From positions 1-64,000 of the forward strand of contig CBDBQB010000006.1 of NCBI GenBank assembly GCA_965209105.1: 64,000 bases of DNA, read 5' to 3'. The stretch's first letter is position 1. Each line of letters starts with the position of its first letter. Origin of the DNA: JAAELZ01 sp965209105 (GTDB taxonomy: Bacteria; Pseudomonadota; Gammaproteobacteria; Arenicellales; Poriferihabitantaceae). The translations under genes were made by a program, and so were the position numbers. The notes beneath the pieces are model-generated. The model made no database searches. It was not told the origin of the DNA and worked only from the letters and a program-made list of their open reading frames with translations. Shown here one piece after another: positions 1 through 9,221 of the stretch.

Positions 1-522
1 CTTTGGCTTGGGGGTGTCCATTCTCGACCGCTTGATTAATCCAATAAAGTGCCTTTTGATTATTTTGGGGTCGGCCCTCGCCAATATAATAGGCAAGGCC
101 AAGATTATATTGCGAGCCAGCATCCTGACGTTGCGCGGCGATTTCCCACCAATTTAGCGCCTTGCTTGTTGGCGTGGAATACCTCTTCCTTCCCAATAGG
201 CCACGCCAAGATTAAAAATCGCTGCGAGGTGCTGCTGTTTTGCAGCGTCAACTAAATACGCGAAGGCGCGCGAATCTTTCGCCTTGCTCGCTTCTTTTTT
301 TAAATGCATGATGCCAAGGGCATACTGCGAATTCGCATCGCCTTGATCGGCTAATTCTCCCCAGAGGACTTCTGCTTGAGCGTAGTTTCCGTTTTGGTAG
401 TGACTTGCTGCTTCATCATATTTCTCCGCAAACAGCGTAGACTGCGCAATGGCTGCGCCAATGAGGCTAAATAAAAATAGGGCGTGAATCAGTCTAAGTG
501 CGATTTTAGCGGCGATATTCAT
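1..522 (-). CDS. Sel1/TPR-repeat secreted protein, partial and frameshifted
   Basis: The protein starts at 522 with a hydrophobic signal peptide (residues 1-26, cleavage near AIAQ) and continues into Sel1-like repeats of about 36 residues, seen as A-x-Y-x-LG-x-x-Y or A-x-F-NLG-V-A-Y-WEGRG. The reading frame breaks near 165-180: after the WEGRG motif it runs into a stop, while the next frame continues with clear Sel1 sequence (NLGLAYYIGEGRP) to the window edge. One missing base restores the frame. The gene runs off the left edge, so total length is unknown. Sel1 proteins are adaptor scaffolds in the periplasm or envelope; the partner cannot be told from this fragment. The break is probably a sequence error, as in the neighbouring genes. 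Confidence 0.75.
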
Positions 523-763
523 AGTAAACGGCGAGCAAGGGTTGTGTGTTTTTTTAAAAGGCGGTTAGTTATACATCGAAAAAATTGGACTAGATTGTAC
601 GGTTTGTTACGCATAAGGCAACTTAAATACTTAATTACACAGCGCCACAACTCAGTTCGTCGCAGATAGCAGTTATACATGTTTCAAGATTGACAAGATG
701 GACCGATTTAGCAAGGCGTATATTATATTGCCCGCGCTAAAATCGCCTTTACTCTCAACTTAC

Positions 764-2966
764 TTAGAGACTGCTTTCTAAATTGCTTGATTGTGATTCC
801 GCGAGACTCACTGCATCTAAGTGCAAAAGGTCAGTCAGAATATTTGCGGCTTCCTGCATAAAGGCATCTGGTTTGATTGGCGTTTTACGGCTAAAGCTGT
901 TTGTCGTTGCGCAGCTTTTCTTCAGCGTCTTGCATGGCTTGAAAAGTATTGTAGGGCAGCTCGTTTCTTGCCAATCGAATTTGATTTTCTGAATTAAGCA
1001 GTTTTTGGTTGAAAGTGAGGCGCTCATCTTTTCGGCGCTTTTTGTTGAGCGAAACCTTGTCTTGAAGGCGTGTTTCGCCAGTAGATCATGTCGTTGTATG
1101 GCGGCGATAAATGCTTTGTCTTTGCCGCTGCGCGATTGATGACGAGTTATTAACTCGGCTAAGTGAGTGCCCGAAATTTCGGCTGAGCTACTGACATAAT
1201 CGGCACTTGCGATTTGCCGCCAAGGCAGGGCATTGTCAAGCGCGCGTTCACCAAACGGGCTTTGGTCTTCTAGAAATGGCCATTGAATGTCGGGAATAAC
1301 GCCTCGGTGCTGTGTGCTATCGCCGTTGACGCGGAAAAATTGGGCGATGGTGATTTTTATTTGCCCAAGTTTGTCTTTAAATTTTTCTTTGGCGTAAGCG
1401 CTTAGGGGTAGAACATTTTGCACCGTTCCCTTGCCAAAGGTTGGTTCGCCGATGATCAAACCACGCTTATAGTCTTGGATTGCCCCAGCAAATATTTCTG
1501 AAGCAGACGCACTCTGGCGATCCACCATGACTATCAGGGGGCCCGTAAAGCGCCCCTGCATCATTGTCTTGATGTGTTCGTATGCGGCCATCACTATTTT
1601 TAACTTGTACAATAGGCCCCTGATCAACGAATAAGCCGGTTAGGCTGATCACTTCTTCTAAAGAGCCCCCCCGTTTCCGCGTAAATCAATGATAATGCCA
1701 TCGACTTGCGCTGGTTGAGTGATTGAATAAGTCAGACACGTCCCGCGTGGTGCTTCGGTAATCATTCTGGCCATTGGCGCGGGCATTAAAATCGATATAA
1801 AAGGAGGGTAGATCAATGATGCCTAATTTGGAGAAGCCGGTTTGGGTATTGACTTCGATTATTTGGCTTTTCGCTGCCTGACTTTCGAGTTTTATATTGT
1901 CTCGAAGCAGAGAGATTTCCTTTGCCACGGCGTTGGAGCCGAGCGCAGCCGGTAACACAGACAGCCGCACATTCGAGCCTTTTGGCCCACGGATAAGATC
2001 AACAACATCGGATAGCCGCCAGCCCACAATATCCACCAGTTCACCTTCGACACCCTGTGCAACGGCGATAATTTTATCTTCGGGGTGAAGCTGACCCGAT
2101 TGGTCGGCGGTCCCCCGGCAACAATACTAACGATTTCAGTTTGATCATCTGTGTTGCGCAGCACGGCACCAATTCCTTGCAAGGATAATCGCATGCTGAT
2201 ATTAAACTCTTCCGTTGCGCGGGGTGAAAAGTAGCTGGTATGTGGTTCAATCGCGCTGGCGTAAGCGTTAACGTATATCTGAAAGATTTCGTTTTCTTTG
2301 ATTTGAATGCTTCGCTTGGCGATGCTTTTGTAGCGTTTGCGGCAAAGTATCCAGTGATTTCTCGTGACTTTCACCAGAAATCTCCAAATTGATTAAGTCG
2401 TTCTTAATCCGCTTGCGCCATAAACTATCCAGCGATGATTTATCGCTTGCCCACAGTGCTTCACTGCGATCTAAGATGTAAGCTTCGTCACGATTAAAAT
2501 CGAAACTATGTTCAAGGCGCTGCAGGGTGAAGTCTATTCGCTCCTCAACGCGGGCTTGATATATCTCAAATATACTTTGGTAGACCGCGGTGACACCCCG
2601 GCGAATAAATTCGTCCAAGCTGTTTTCTAGCTTCCTGATTTCTTCAATATCCATCGCGGTGAAGAATAGTCGCGAGGGGTCTAGGGCATTAACATAATTG
2701 TCTAAAATACTTTGCGATAAAAGATCGTCCAGTTGATAATCTTTGTAGTGGAAGCGTTCAAGCAGACGGTTGATTACCTTTATCTCGTAACTGTGTCGCG
2801 AGTCGTCGGCAATTTGCGTTTCCTTGTTGCTTAAGGCTTCGGCGGTGGGCAGGGGGTCATCCGCAAGCGCGATATGAGCGATGATCACCATCGCAAAGGC
2901 AAACATTAAGTGCACTGTGAAATTCGAACGACGGGTCGAACGAATTAATCCAATTTGCATAGACAT
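764..2966 (-). CDS. prc: Tail-specific (C-terminal processing) periplasmic protease Prc, multiply frameshifted
   Basis: This encodes the PDZ-containing serine protease Prc/Tsp (family S41), which degrades periplasmic proteins and trims C-termini such as that of penicillin-binding protein 3. The N-terminus has a signal peptide (residues about 20-35, ending IALA). The Prc N-terminal helical domain, the PDZ domain (SLQGIGAVL, VAGGP) and the catalytic core follow. The nucleophile Ser lies in SASASEIFAGA and the Lys in GEPTFGKGTVQ. The coding sequence is split into at least five fragments by single-base indels near 2345, 2110, 1730, 1715, 1667 (a G run), 1548, 1060 and 905. Each piece resumes the expected Prc sequence in another frame with no internal stops of its own. 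I read these as sequencing errors, although a decayed gene cannot be excluded. Confidence 0.85.
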
Positions 2967-3183
2967 AGAATGTGACTTGATTCCTTCAAATTTGGGTCTA
3001 GATTCAATCGCTATATTATAAAGGCTTTTAGACGATCAGTTAGTTTCTGTTTTTGAGTTTAATTTTGTGAAATGATTCAATGTTCAGGCGAAATTAAGCT
3101 GAAAAATCTTGCCTTAAGCATTGCTCTAAGCTTTAAACAAGTTAGAATAAGCCACGCTAATATCCTCATAAACAAACATAAAT

Positions 3184-3555
3184 ATGGGTCCGACGAGTCG
3201 TCCGCTTTCGCCGCATCTACAAATCTATAAGCCACAATTGACGTCGGTGCTGTCCATCATGCATCGGATAAGTGGCCTTGTTGCTTTTGTCGGGAGTTTG
3301 TTCCTTATGATTTGGCTAATGGCATTGGCCTGGGATGCGGCCCTCTACGAATTCATGCGAGTTGCAGTGTCTTCTCTATTGCTTAAGGGTTTGCTGTTAC
3401 TTTGGACGCTCGCCTTAATTTACCATCTATGCAATGGGGTGCGACATTTGGTTTGGGATACAGGCAGGGGTCTTACAATAGTGGACATTTATCGAAGTGG
3501 CCAAAGTAGTTCTGATCGCGTCGATAGTCATAACGATACTAATTTGGATGACTAG
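3184..3555 (+). CDS. sdhC: Succinate dehydrogenase cytochrome b556 subunit
   Basis: SdhC (123 aa) is one of the two membrane anchors of respiratory complex II; it binds heme b and helps form the ubiquinone site in the inner membrane. The family start RPLSPHLQIYKPQLTSVLSI is present, followed by HRISG at the first helix and the heme-ligand region H-L-C-N-G-V-R-H-L in the second half. Three hydrophobic helices fit the family. It opens the sdhCDAB-sdhE operon with a 9-nt gap to sdhD. No gltA is found upstream; prc is divergent, and 217 nt separate the two starts. Confidence 0.95.
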   Translation: MGPTSRPLSPHLQIYKPQLTSVLSIMHRISGLVAFVGSLFLMIWLMALAWDAALYEFMRVAVSSLLLKGLLLLWTLALIYHLCNGVRHLVWDTGRGLTIVDIYRSGQSSSDRVDSHNDTNLDD

Positions 3556-3564
3556 GTAGGCTCG

Positions 3565-3912
3565 ATGTTAACAACGAATAACAAGGGTAGTAGCCACTGG
3601 AAGTGGCAGCGTCGTAGCGCTTGGATACTGATACCACTTAGCTTATGGATGATCGTCAGTATCGTTCATCATATCGGGGTTGATTATGCCGTGGCAAAAA
3701 CGTGGGTTCAACAAGTACCGGTTGCGCTCGGATTGTGCGTGTTTGTTATCGCGCTGTACTACCACGCGAAACTAGGCTTGCAAACCATCATTGAAGATTA
3801 CATTGCGAACGATGCAAGCCAGAAAGTTTGCATGATGCTGTCAAATTTCATCTGCTGGTTTTCGATGGGCCTTGGCCTTGTTTCGATACTTAAGATTTTT
3901 CTTAAGCTATAG
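3565..3912 (+). CDS. sdhD: Succinate dehydrogenase membrane anchor subunit
   Basis: SdhD (115 aa) is the second inner-membrane anchor of complex II and completes the quinone and heme b pocket with SdhC. Three hydrophobic helices are visible (about residues 19-39, 49-67 and 88-112). The conserved YYHAKLGLQTIIEDYI segment between helices two and three is the family signature. It sits between sdhC and sdhA in the usual order, with a 52-nt gap to sdhA. Confidence 0.93.
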   Translation: MLTTNNKGSSHWKWQRRSAWILIPLSLWMIVSIVHHIGVDYAVAKTWVQQVPVALGLCVFVIALYYHAKLGLQTIIEDYIANDASQKVCMMLSNFICWFSMGLGLVSILKIFLKL

Positions 3913-3964
3913 AGCAAGTAAATTCGCTGCCGATCTTTTATCTTTTAAACGTGTACCATTTTTA

Positions 3965-5760
3965 ATGAAAATTAAGGCTTACAATGTCGTCGAACATCAA
4001 TTTGATGTAGTCGTGGTGGGCGCTGGGGGCGCGGGCTTGCGCGCGACCCTCGGTATGGCGGCGAAAGGTTTGAACACGGCGTGTATTTCTAAAGTTTTCC
4101 CCACGCGTAGTCATACGGTTGCTGCGCAAGGGGGGTCAGCGCTGCATTGGGTAATTCGGGTGAAGACGATTGGCGTTGGCATATGTACGATACCGTTAAG
4201 GGTTCTGATTGGCTGGGAGATCAAGATGCAATAGAGTTTATGTGTAAAGAAGCGCCGGACGCGATCATCGAACTAGAGCATTACGGCGTGCCTTTTTCGC
4301 GCACTGATGAGGGGAAGATTTATCAGCGTGCCTTCGGCGGCATGACCACCCATTATGGAGAGGGTCGCGCGCAGCGAACTTGTGCGGCGGCAGATCGTAC
4401 GGGGCACGCAATCCTACACACCTTGTATCAGCAATCTCTGCGCCATCAGGCGCAATACTTCGTCGAATATTTTGCTATTGACCTGATCTTTGAAGAGGGG
4501 GTGTGTTGCGGTGTGCTCGCTTGGGATCTTGCGGAAGGCACTTTGCACCGGTTTGCTGCAAAAATTGTGGTGCTGGCAACGGGTGGATATGGTCGGGCTT
4601 TTGCCTCGTGTACCTCGGCACATACTTGCACGGGTGACGGCAATGCCATGGTATTGCGCGCCGGTCTGCCGCTTCAAGATATGGAATTTATCCAGTTTCA
4701 TCCAACCGGTATTTATGGTGCGGGATGTCTGATCACTGAGGGGGTTCGAGGGGAAGGGGGTTATCTTACCAATGCGGAGGGTGAGCGCTTCATGGAGCGT
4801 TATGCGCCGAATGCCAAAGATTTGGCTTCCAGAGATGTGGTCAGTCGAGCCATGACCATCGAAATAAATGAAGGACGCGGCGTGGGTGAGAAGCAGGATC
4901 ATATGTTTCTGCACCTCGAACATCTTGGGCCTGAATTGATTGGCAGAAAAACTGCCTGGGATTGCAGAATCAGCGCGCATTTTTGCCAATGTTGATGTCA
5001 CCAAGGCGCCGATCCCAGTGCTGCCGACCGTGCACTACAATATGGGCGGCATTCCAACCAACTTACACGGTGAAGTGGTGAACCTTGTCGATGGCGATCC
5101 AGATCATATCATGCCGGGGCTAATGGCCATCGGCGAAGCGGCTTGTGTGTCGGTGCACGGCGCGAATAGATTGGGCTCAAACTCCTTGCTCGATCTAATT
5201 GTATTTGGGCGCGCGGCGGCAGTGCGCGCGGCCGAATTATTGAAGGGCGATACAGGTAAGGCGAGCTTATCTGAAACAGCAGGCGAGCCCGCCTTGGCAC
5301 GCTTTGATGAATTGCGCTATGCCCAAGGCAAAATTCCCAGTGCTCAAATTCGCCACGATATGCAACAGACCATGCAAAACCATTGTGCAGTATTTAGAAC
5401 AGAAGATAGTTTGCGTAAAGGGGTTGAGAAGATGGCCGAGATTAAGAAACGTTTTAAGGTAGGTGCGCCTTAGTGACCATTCCCTGACTTGGAATACCGA
5501 TTTGGTCGAAACCTTAGAGTTAGATAATTTATTGCTACAAGCGAATGTCACTGCGAGTGCAGCATTGAATCGAACCGAAAGTCGCGGTGCCCACGCGCGC
5601 GATGATTATCCCGACAGAGAATGATGTAAAGTGGATGCGCCACAGCCTAACAAATTATGATGTCGGGCGTGGCGATGTATCAATTAGGTATCGCCCCGTC
5701 CATTCCTACACCTTGACCGATGAGGTAGAATATATCGAGCCTAGAAAGCGAGTTTATTGA
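3965..5760 (+). CDS. sdhA: Succinate dehydrogenase flavoprotein subunit, four frameshifts
   Basis: SdhA oxidises succinate to fumarate and carries covalently bound FAD. Visible are the FAD-binding start (DVVVVGAGGAGLRATL), the flavinylation region SHTVAAQGG, the catalytic stretch FIQFHPTGIYGAG, and HGANRLGSNSLLDL near the C-terminus, which ends YIEPRKRVY. The frame is broken four times: a missing base near 4136, extra G near 4942, extra G near 5463, and an extra base near 5618. Each adjacent frame continues the expected protein exactly. Because sdhB and sdhE follow intact and the protein sequence is otherwise highly conserved, errors in the read are more likely than a real pseudogene. The start at 3965 matches the family N-terminus. 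Confidence 0.92.
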
Positions 5761-5761
5761 T

Positions 5762-6535
5762 ATGGCAGAATTTAGATTACCCAAGCATTCCGTGGTGACC
5801 CCGGGCAATACCTACCGTGATAAGGCAGGCGGGCGCATCAAGGTTTTTAATATATATCGCTGGTCGCCAGAGAAAGGCGAGAACCCGAGTCTGGATCGCT
5901 ACGAAGTCGATATCGATGCCTGTGGCCCGATGGTGCTCGATGCAATGCTCTACATTAAAGATTCACTCGATTCGACTCTGGCATTTCGGCGCTCCTGTCG
6001 CGAGGGAATATGTGGCTCATGTGCAATGAATATTGATGGTACGAATACGCTGGCCTGTACCAAGCCCATCAAAGATATTAAAAGTGACATAAATATTTAT
6101 CCCTTGCCCCACCAGCCGGTGGTCAGGGATTTGGTCAGTGATCTGAGCCAGTTTTATCAGCAATACGCCTCGGTTGAACCTTGGATACAAGCGGCGGAGC
6201 CAGAGCTTGGCGCACGAGAGAGACTTCAAAGCAAGCAAGAGCGTAAACAACTCGACGGTTTATATGAATGTATTTTATGCGCCTGCTGCTCGACCTCCTG
6301 CCCGAGTTATTGGTGGAACGGTGATCGCTATTTAGGCCCGGCAACTTTATTACAAGCCCAGCGCTGGATTGCCGATAGCCGAGATGAGGCAAGCGATACA
6401 CGCCTAGAAGCTTTGGACGATGCTTTTAAGGTTTATCGCTGCCATACAATCCTAAATTGCACCAATACTTGTCCTAAAGGATTAAACCCTGGGCAGGCCA
6501 TCGCGGATATAAAAACTGCCTTGGCTAAGCGCTAA
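5762..6535 (+). CDS. sdhB: Succinate dehydrogenase iron-sulfur subunit
   Basis: SdhB (257 aa) passes electrons from FAD in SdhA to ubiquinone through three iron-sulfur clusters. The N-terminal 2Fe-2S ligands are in SCREGICGSCAMN, with a further Cys at TLACTKP. The C-terminal ferredoxin part has CILCACCSTSCPSYWWN and CHTILNCTNTCPKGLNP for the 4Fe-4S and 3Fe-4S clusters. It starts one base after the sdhA stop. The 5' extension of about 20 residues before the usual beta-grasp start is slightly longer than in E. coli. No frameshift is present, unlike in sdhA. Confidence 0.96.
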   Translation: MAEFRLPKHSVVTPGNTYRDKAGGRIKVFNIYRWSPEKGENPSLDRYEVDIDACGPMVLDAMLYIKDSLDSTLAFRRSCREGICGSCAMNIDGTNTLACTKPIKDIKSDINIYPLPHQPVVRDLVSDLSQFYQQYASVEPWIQAAEPELGARERLQSKQERKQLDGLYECILCACCSTSCPSYWWNGDRYLGPATLLQAQRWIADSRDEASDTRLEALDDAFKVYRCHTILNCTNTCPKGLNPGQAIADIKTALAKR

Positions 6536-6567
6536 GCTATTTCATTGGCTTTGAGTTAAGCCCTGAT

Positions 6568-6816
6568 ATGACGGTTATCTCAAAGGGCCAACTTATTTGG
6601 CGTTGCCGGCGTGGCACGAAAGAACTGGATCGGATATTAAGCGCTTATCTTGAGGACGAGTATGATGCGGCGCCCACGGAATTACAAAATGCGTTTGCCT
6701 TGCTATTGGAACAACAAGACCCCGATATATACGATTGGTTGCTGGGCGTAAGGCGTGCAGAGGACGCGGCATTGTTGGCAGTCATTGAAAAATTAAGCGC
6801 AAAATTCCCCATATAA
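6568..6816 (+). CDS. sdhE: FAD assembly factor of succinate dehydrogenase
   Basis: SdhE (82 aa; CptB/YgfY family) is a small soluble factor that promotes covalent attachment of FAD to SdhA. The hallmark RRGTKELD motif (RRGxxE family signature) is at about residues 14-21, followed by the helical bundle with LLEQQDPDIYDWLLG. The size fits the family. It lies 32 nt after sdhB, so it is probably in the sdh operon. In many relatives it sits elsewhere in the genome, so this linkage supports the role directly. sucAB, which often follow sdh, are not here; the next gene is convergent. Confidence 0.93.
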   Translation: MTVISKGQLIWRCRRGTKELDRILSAYLEDEYDAAPTELQNAFALLLEQQDPDIYDWLLGVRRAEDAALLAVIEKLSAKFPI

Positions 6817-6940
6817 ACTTTTACATATTGAGGGTTTTTATGTGCCAGCGCACGGCAGCGCAATGAAGCTAACCACAAGGTAAGTCGAGTCAGAAAAATG
6901 AATCTTAGGGTGAGTTCAACTATCTCTAAAAGATATTTTC

Positions 6941-7723
6941 CTAAGACGGCCTAAGAATTTGTTGTTGGGCATTGGCTGTGTAGGGTACAAATTCCACGGG
7001 CACTTCATAGGCCCGTTCGATGTTTTCGGTCGTTAAGACGGTTTCACGTGACCCAGCGGCGAGCACTTGACCCTTTGATAACAATATCAGATGGTCAGCA
7101 TAGCGCGCGGCAGCGTTCAGATCGTGCAGGGCGATGACCAGCCCCAGTTCCTTTGAGCGCGTAGCCTGCTGTAGTCGTGTCATCAGGAAGAGCTGGTGTT
7201 TTAAATCTAGCGGAGCACTGGGTTCGTCGAGCAACAAATATTTCGGGTTTTCCACCGACAGTACATCGAGCTGTGCCCAGACGCGGGCCAGTTGTACGCG
7301 TTGGCGTTCCCCGCCCGACAGCGTTGTGTATAAACGATTGCTGAGACGAGCCATATCAAATAGCGCTAGCGCAGCGGTGATAATTTTATCGTCTTTGGAT
7401 TGATCAGCTTGATAAGGGCTGCGGCCCAAGGCGACCACTTCTGAAACAGTAAAGGGAAAATCAAGTGTCGAGTGCTGGGGAAGCACCGCTCGGCACCGGG
7501 CGAGCTTATCAAGTTTTATCCGATGTAGATCAATGCCATCTAGTTGAACGCGCCCAGAGGAAGGTTGAGTTTCTCCTGATAAGCCTTTAATAAGGCTAGT
7601 CTTTCCAGACCCGTTCGGACCGATCAGCACGGTGAGATTACCTGGTTGAATATCGCAGCAGATGCCTTCCAATAGCTGGGCGCTATCGACAACAATGCTT
7701 AAATCAATTGCGCGCAGACTCAT
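6941..7723 (-). CDS. ABC transporter ATP-binding protein, probably vitamin B12 (HmuV/BtuD type)
   Basis: This 260-aa ATPase powers an iron-siderophore/heme/B12-type importer. It has Walker A (GPNGSGKTS), the signature LSGGERQRVQLARVWA, Walker B LLLDEPSAPLDLKHQ and the His-switch ALHDLN. Sequence style is closest to HmuV (heme), but the setting is a B12 locus: it overlaps the permease gene by 4 nt, and the divergent neighbour is a riboswitch-controlled BtuB-like receptor. I therefore infer that it works as BtuD. The Walker B extension reads SAPLD where SALD is more usual. Heme as substrate is the main alternative. Confidence 0.85.
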   Translation of the reverse strand: MSLRAIDLSIVVDSAQLLEGICCDIQPGNLTVLIGPNGSGKTSLIKGLSGETQPSSGRVQLDGIDLHRIKLDKLARCRAVLPQHSTLDFPFTVSEVVALGRSPYQADQSKDDKIITAALALFDMARLSNRLYTTLSGGERQRVQLARVWAQLDVLSVENPKYLLLDEPSAPLDLKHQLFLMTRLQQATRSKELGLVIALHDLNAAARYADHLILLSKGQVLAAGSRETVLTTENIERAYEVPVEFVPYTANAQQQILRPS

Positions 7724-8781
7724 TTAGAAAATTGAAAGCGGCTGGTGAATAATATCCAAATGAAAAAAGGGCCGCCGATTAAGGCCATTAAAATACCCAC
7801 TGGAATTTGCGTGGGGGCGGCGAGGGTGCGCGATAGCAAGTCTGCGCAAAGTAATAACACTGCACCCAGCAAGGCGCTCATTGGGAGCAAATAGCGATGA
7901 TCCGCGCCAATGAGCCTGCGCAGCATATGCGGAACGATTAGTCCGACGAAGCCAATCACCCCGGCGATTGATACAGATAGGCCGACCGCCAGCGCAATTA
8001 GGGCAATGAGAATCAGCTTAGTTTTTTCGATATTAAAGCCGAGATGGCCTGCTTCAGCTTCCCCGAGCAGTAGTGCATTCAAAACAGGGGCATAAAAAAT
8101 GAGTATTATCAGGCAGGTAATTTGGAGGGGCGCAATCCACATAAATTGATCCCAAGTGTTGGCGCTTAAATCTCCCAATAGCCAATATACAATGCCCCTT
8201 AGAGATTGATCGTCAGCGATAAACTGCAAGCCACTGACGCCGGCGCTGGCGATCAAATTGATCGCGATGCCAGCAAGTAGAAGGGTTGCGACATCGGTTC
8301 TGCCGCCAATCTTTCCAAGATAAAATACTAATCCGGTGGCAAACAAGCCGCCTAAAAAAGCGGCGCTGGGTAGCGCCCATATCGATGCCAACGTACCCGT
8401 CTGCACGAGAGGGCTAAATCCGAATACGGCGAATACTGCGGCGCCCAAAGCACAGCCCGAAGATATTCCCATTAATCCTGGGTCTGCCAGTGGGTTGCGA
8501 AATAAGCCTTGCATCACGGCGCCACAAACCGCGAGCGTTGCGCCCGTTAGTATCGCCAGCGCGACGCGCGCGAGGCGCAATTCAAAGAATACGGTTTGCT
8601 TTAATGCTTGCTCCTCCAGGGAGACTTCACTGGGCGAAAAACCAAGTTTCTGAGCAATTAAATGCATCCCGTCGGAGAGTGAAATATCAAGGGCGCCGGT
8701 TAGCAATGACGCCAACACTAAGGCGATCAAGGCCATCCATAAAGTGATTTTTAGGCGGGTATGGCGCGCGGATTGAATCAT
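7720..8781 (-). CDS. btuC: FecCD/BtuC-family ABC permease, probably vitamin B12
   Basis: The 353-aa protein is a ten-helix inner-membrane permease of the FecCD family. Family landmarks are RLARVALAILTGATLAVCGAVMQGLFRNPLADPGLMG near the N-terminus (residues about 69-105) and GVIGFVGLIVPHMLRRLIGADHRYLLP near residue 270, the loop that contacts the ATPase. It overlaps the ATPase gene by 4 nt, so the two are translated as a pair. It is transcribed away from the cobalamin riboswitch and btuB. Substrate assignment to B12 rests on these neighbours. Confidence 0.85.
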   Translation of the reverse strand: MIQSARHTRLKITLWMALIALVLASLLTGALDISLSDGMHLIAQKLGFSPSEVSLEEQALKQTVFFELRLARVALAILTGATLAVCGAVMQGLFRNPLADPGLMGISSGCALGAAVFAVFGFSPLVQTGTLASIWALPSAAFLGGLFATGLVFYLGKIGGRTDVATLLLAGIAINLIASAGVSGLQFIADDQSLRGIVYWLLGDLSANTWDQFMWIAPLQITCLIILIFYAPVLNALLLGEAEAGHLGFNIEKTKLILIALIALAVGLSVSIAGVIGFVGLIVPHMLRRLIGADHRYLLPMSALLGAVLLLCADLLSRTLAAPTQIPVGILMALIGGPFFIWILFTSRFQFSK

Positions 8782-8909
8782 GGGTTTGGTTTGCTATGCA
8801 TCGAATATTTCGCGAGATTCGAATCAATATTAGGGCGCTTAAATGTATCACCAAGTCTATTCGAGTGCTTGTCCTTGTCATGGCGTTTGCGGTAACATCC
8901 GCGCCGCAG

Positions 8910-9150
8910 GTTCTTTATAAAGGTGTCATTGATGATGTCTTGAAGTGAAATGGGAAACCGGCGAGCAATCGTTGAAACCGTTGTTATGTTTTGACCGATT
9001 GCGATCCCGGTACTGCCCCCGCAACGGTATATGAGCGTAGCCGAATACTGACCACTGTGCTGATAGGTTTTATCTAAGGCATGGGAAGGTTTAAGGCGCC
9101 AGAATTAAATTCTGCCTCATGAGTCCGGAGACCGGCCTGCAAACAGCGAG
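8910..9150 (+). promoter_or_regulatory. Cobalamin (AdoCbl) riboswitch
   Basis: The stretch carries the conserved B12-box elements in order. There is a GAAATGGGAAACCGG-like segment near 8945-8960, the highly conserved ACTGCCCCCGCAAC core at 9011-9024, a GGAAGG segment near 9084, and GAGTCCGGAGACCGGCCTGC at 9121-9140 closing the main stem. It lies directly upstream of the BtuB-like receptor gene on the same strand. Binding of adenosylcobalamin would be expected to shut down receptor synthesis. The following GCGAGCAGGGG may serve in the expression platform. Boundaries are approximate. Confidence 0.93.
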
Positions 9151-9221
9151 CAGGGGCGAATGTCGTCAACATCTGCTTTTTTATCCACTATGCACGGGTG
9201 AGTGCAGATTTAGGTAACACC

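Noticed and set aside
4414..5004. 196-codon frame opposite sdhA
   Set aside because: It is antisense to well-conserved SdhA sequence and its product is not protein-like; a shadow frame.
3965..5760. sdhA as a true pseudogene
   Set aside because: Protein sequence is fully conserved on both sides of each indel, the rest of the operon is intact, and the neighbouring genes upstream show the same type of error.
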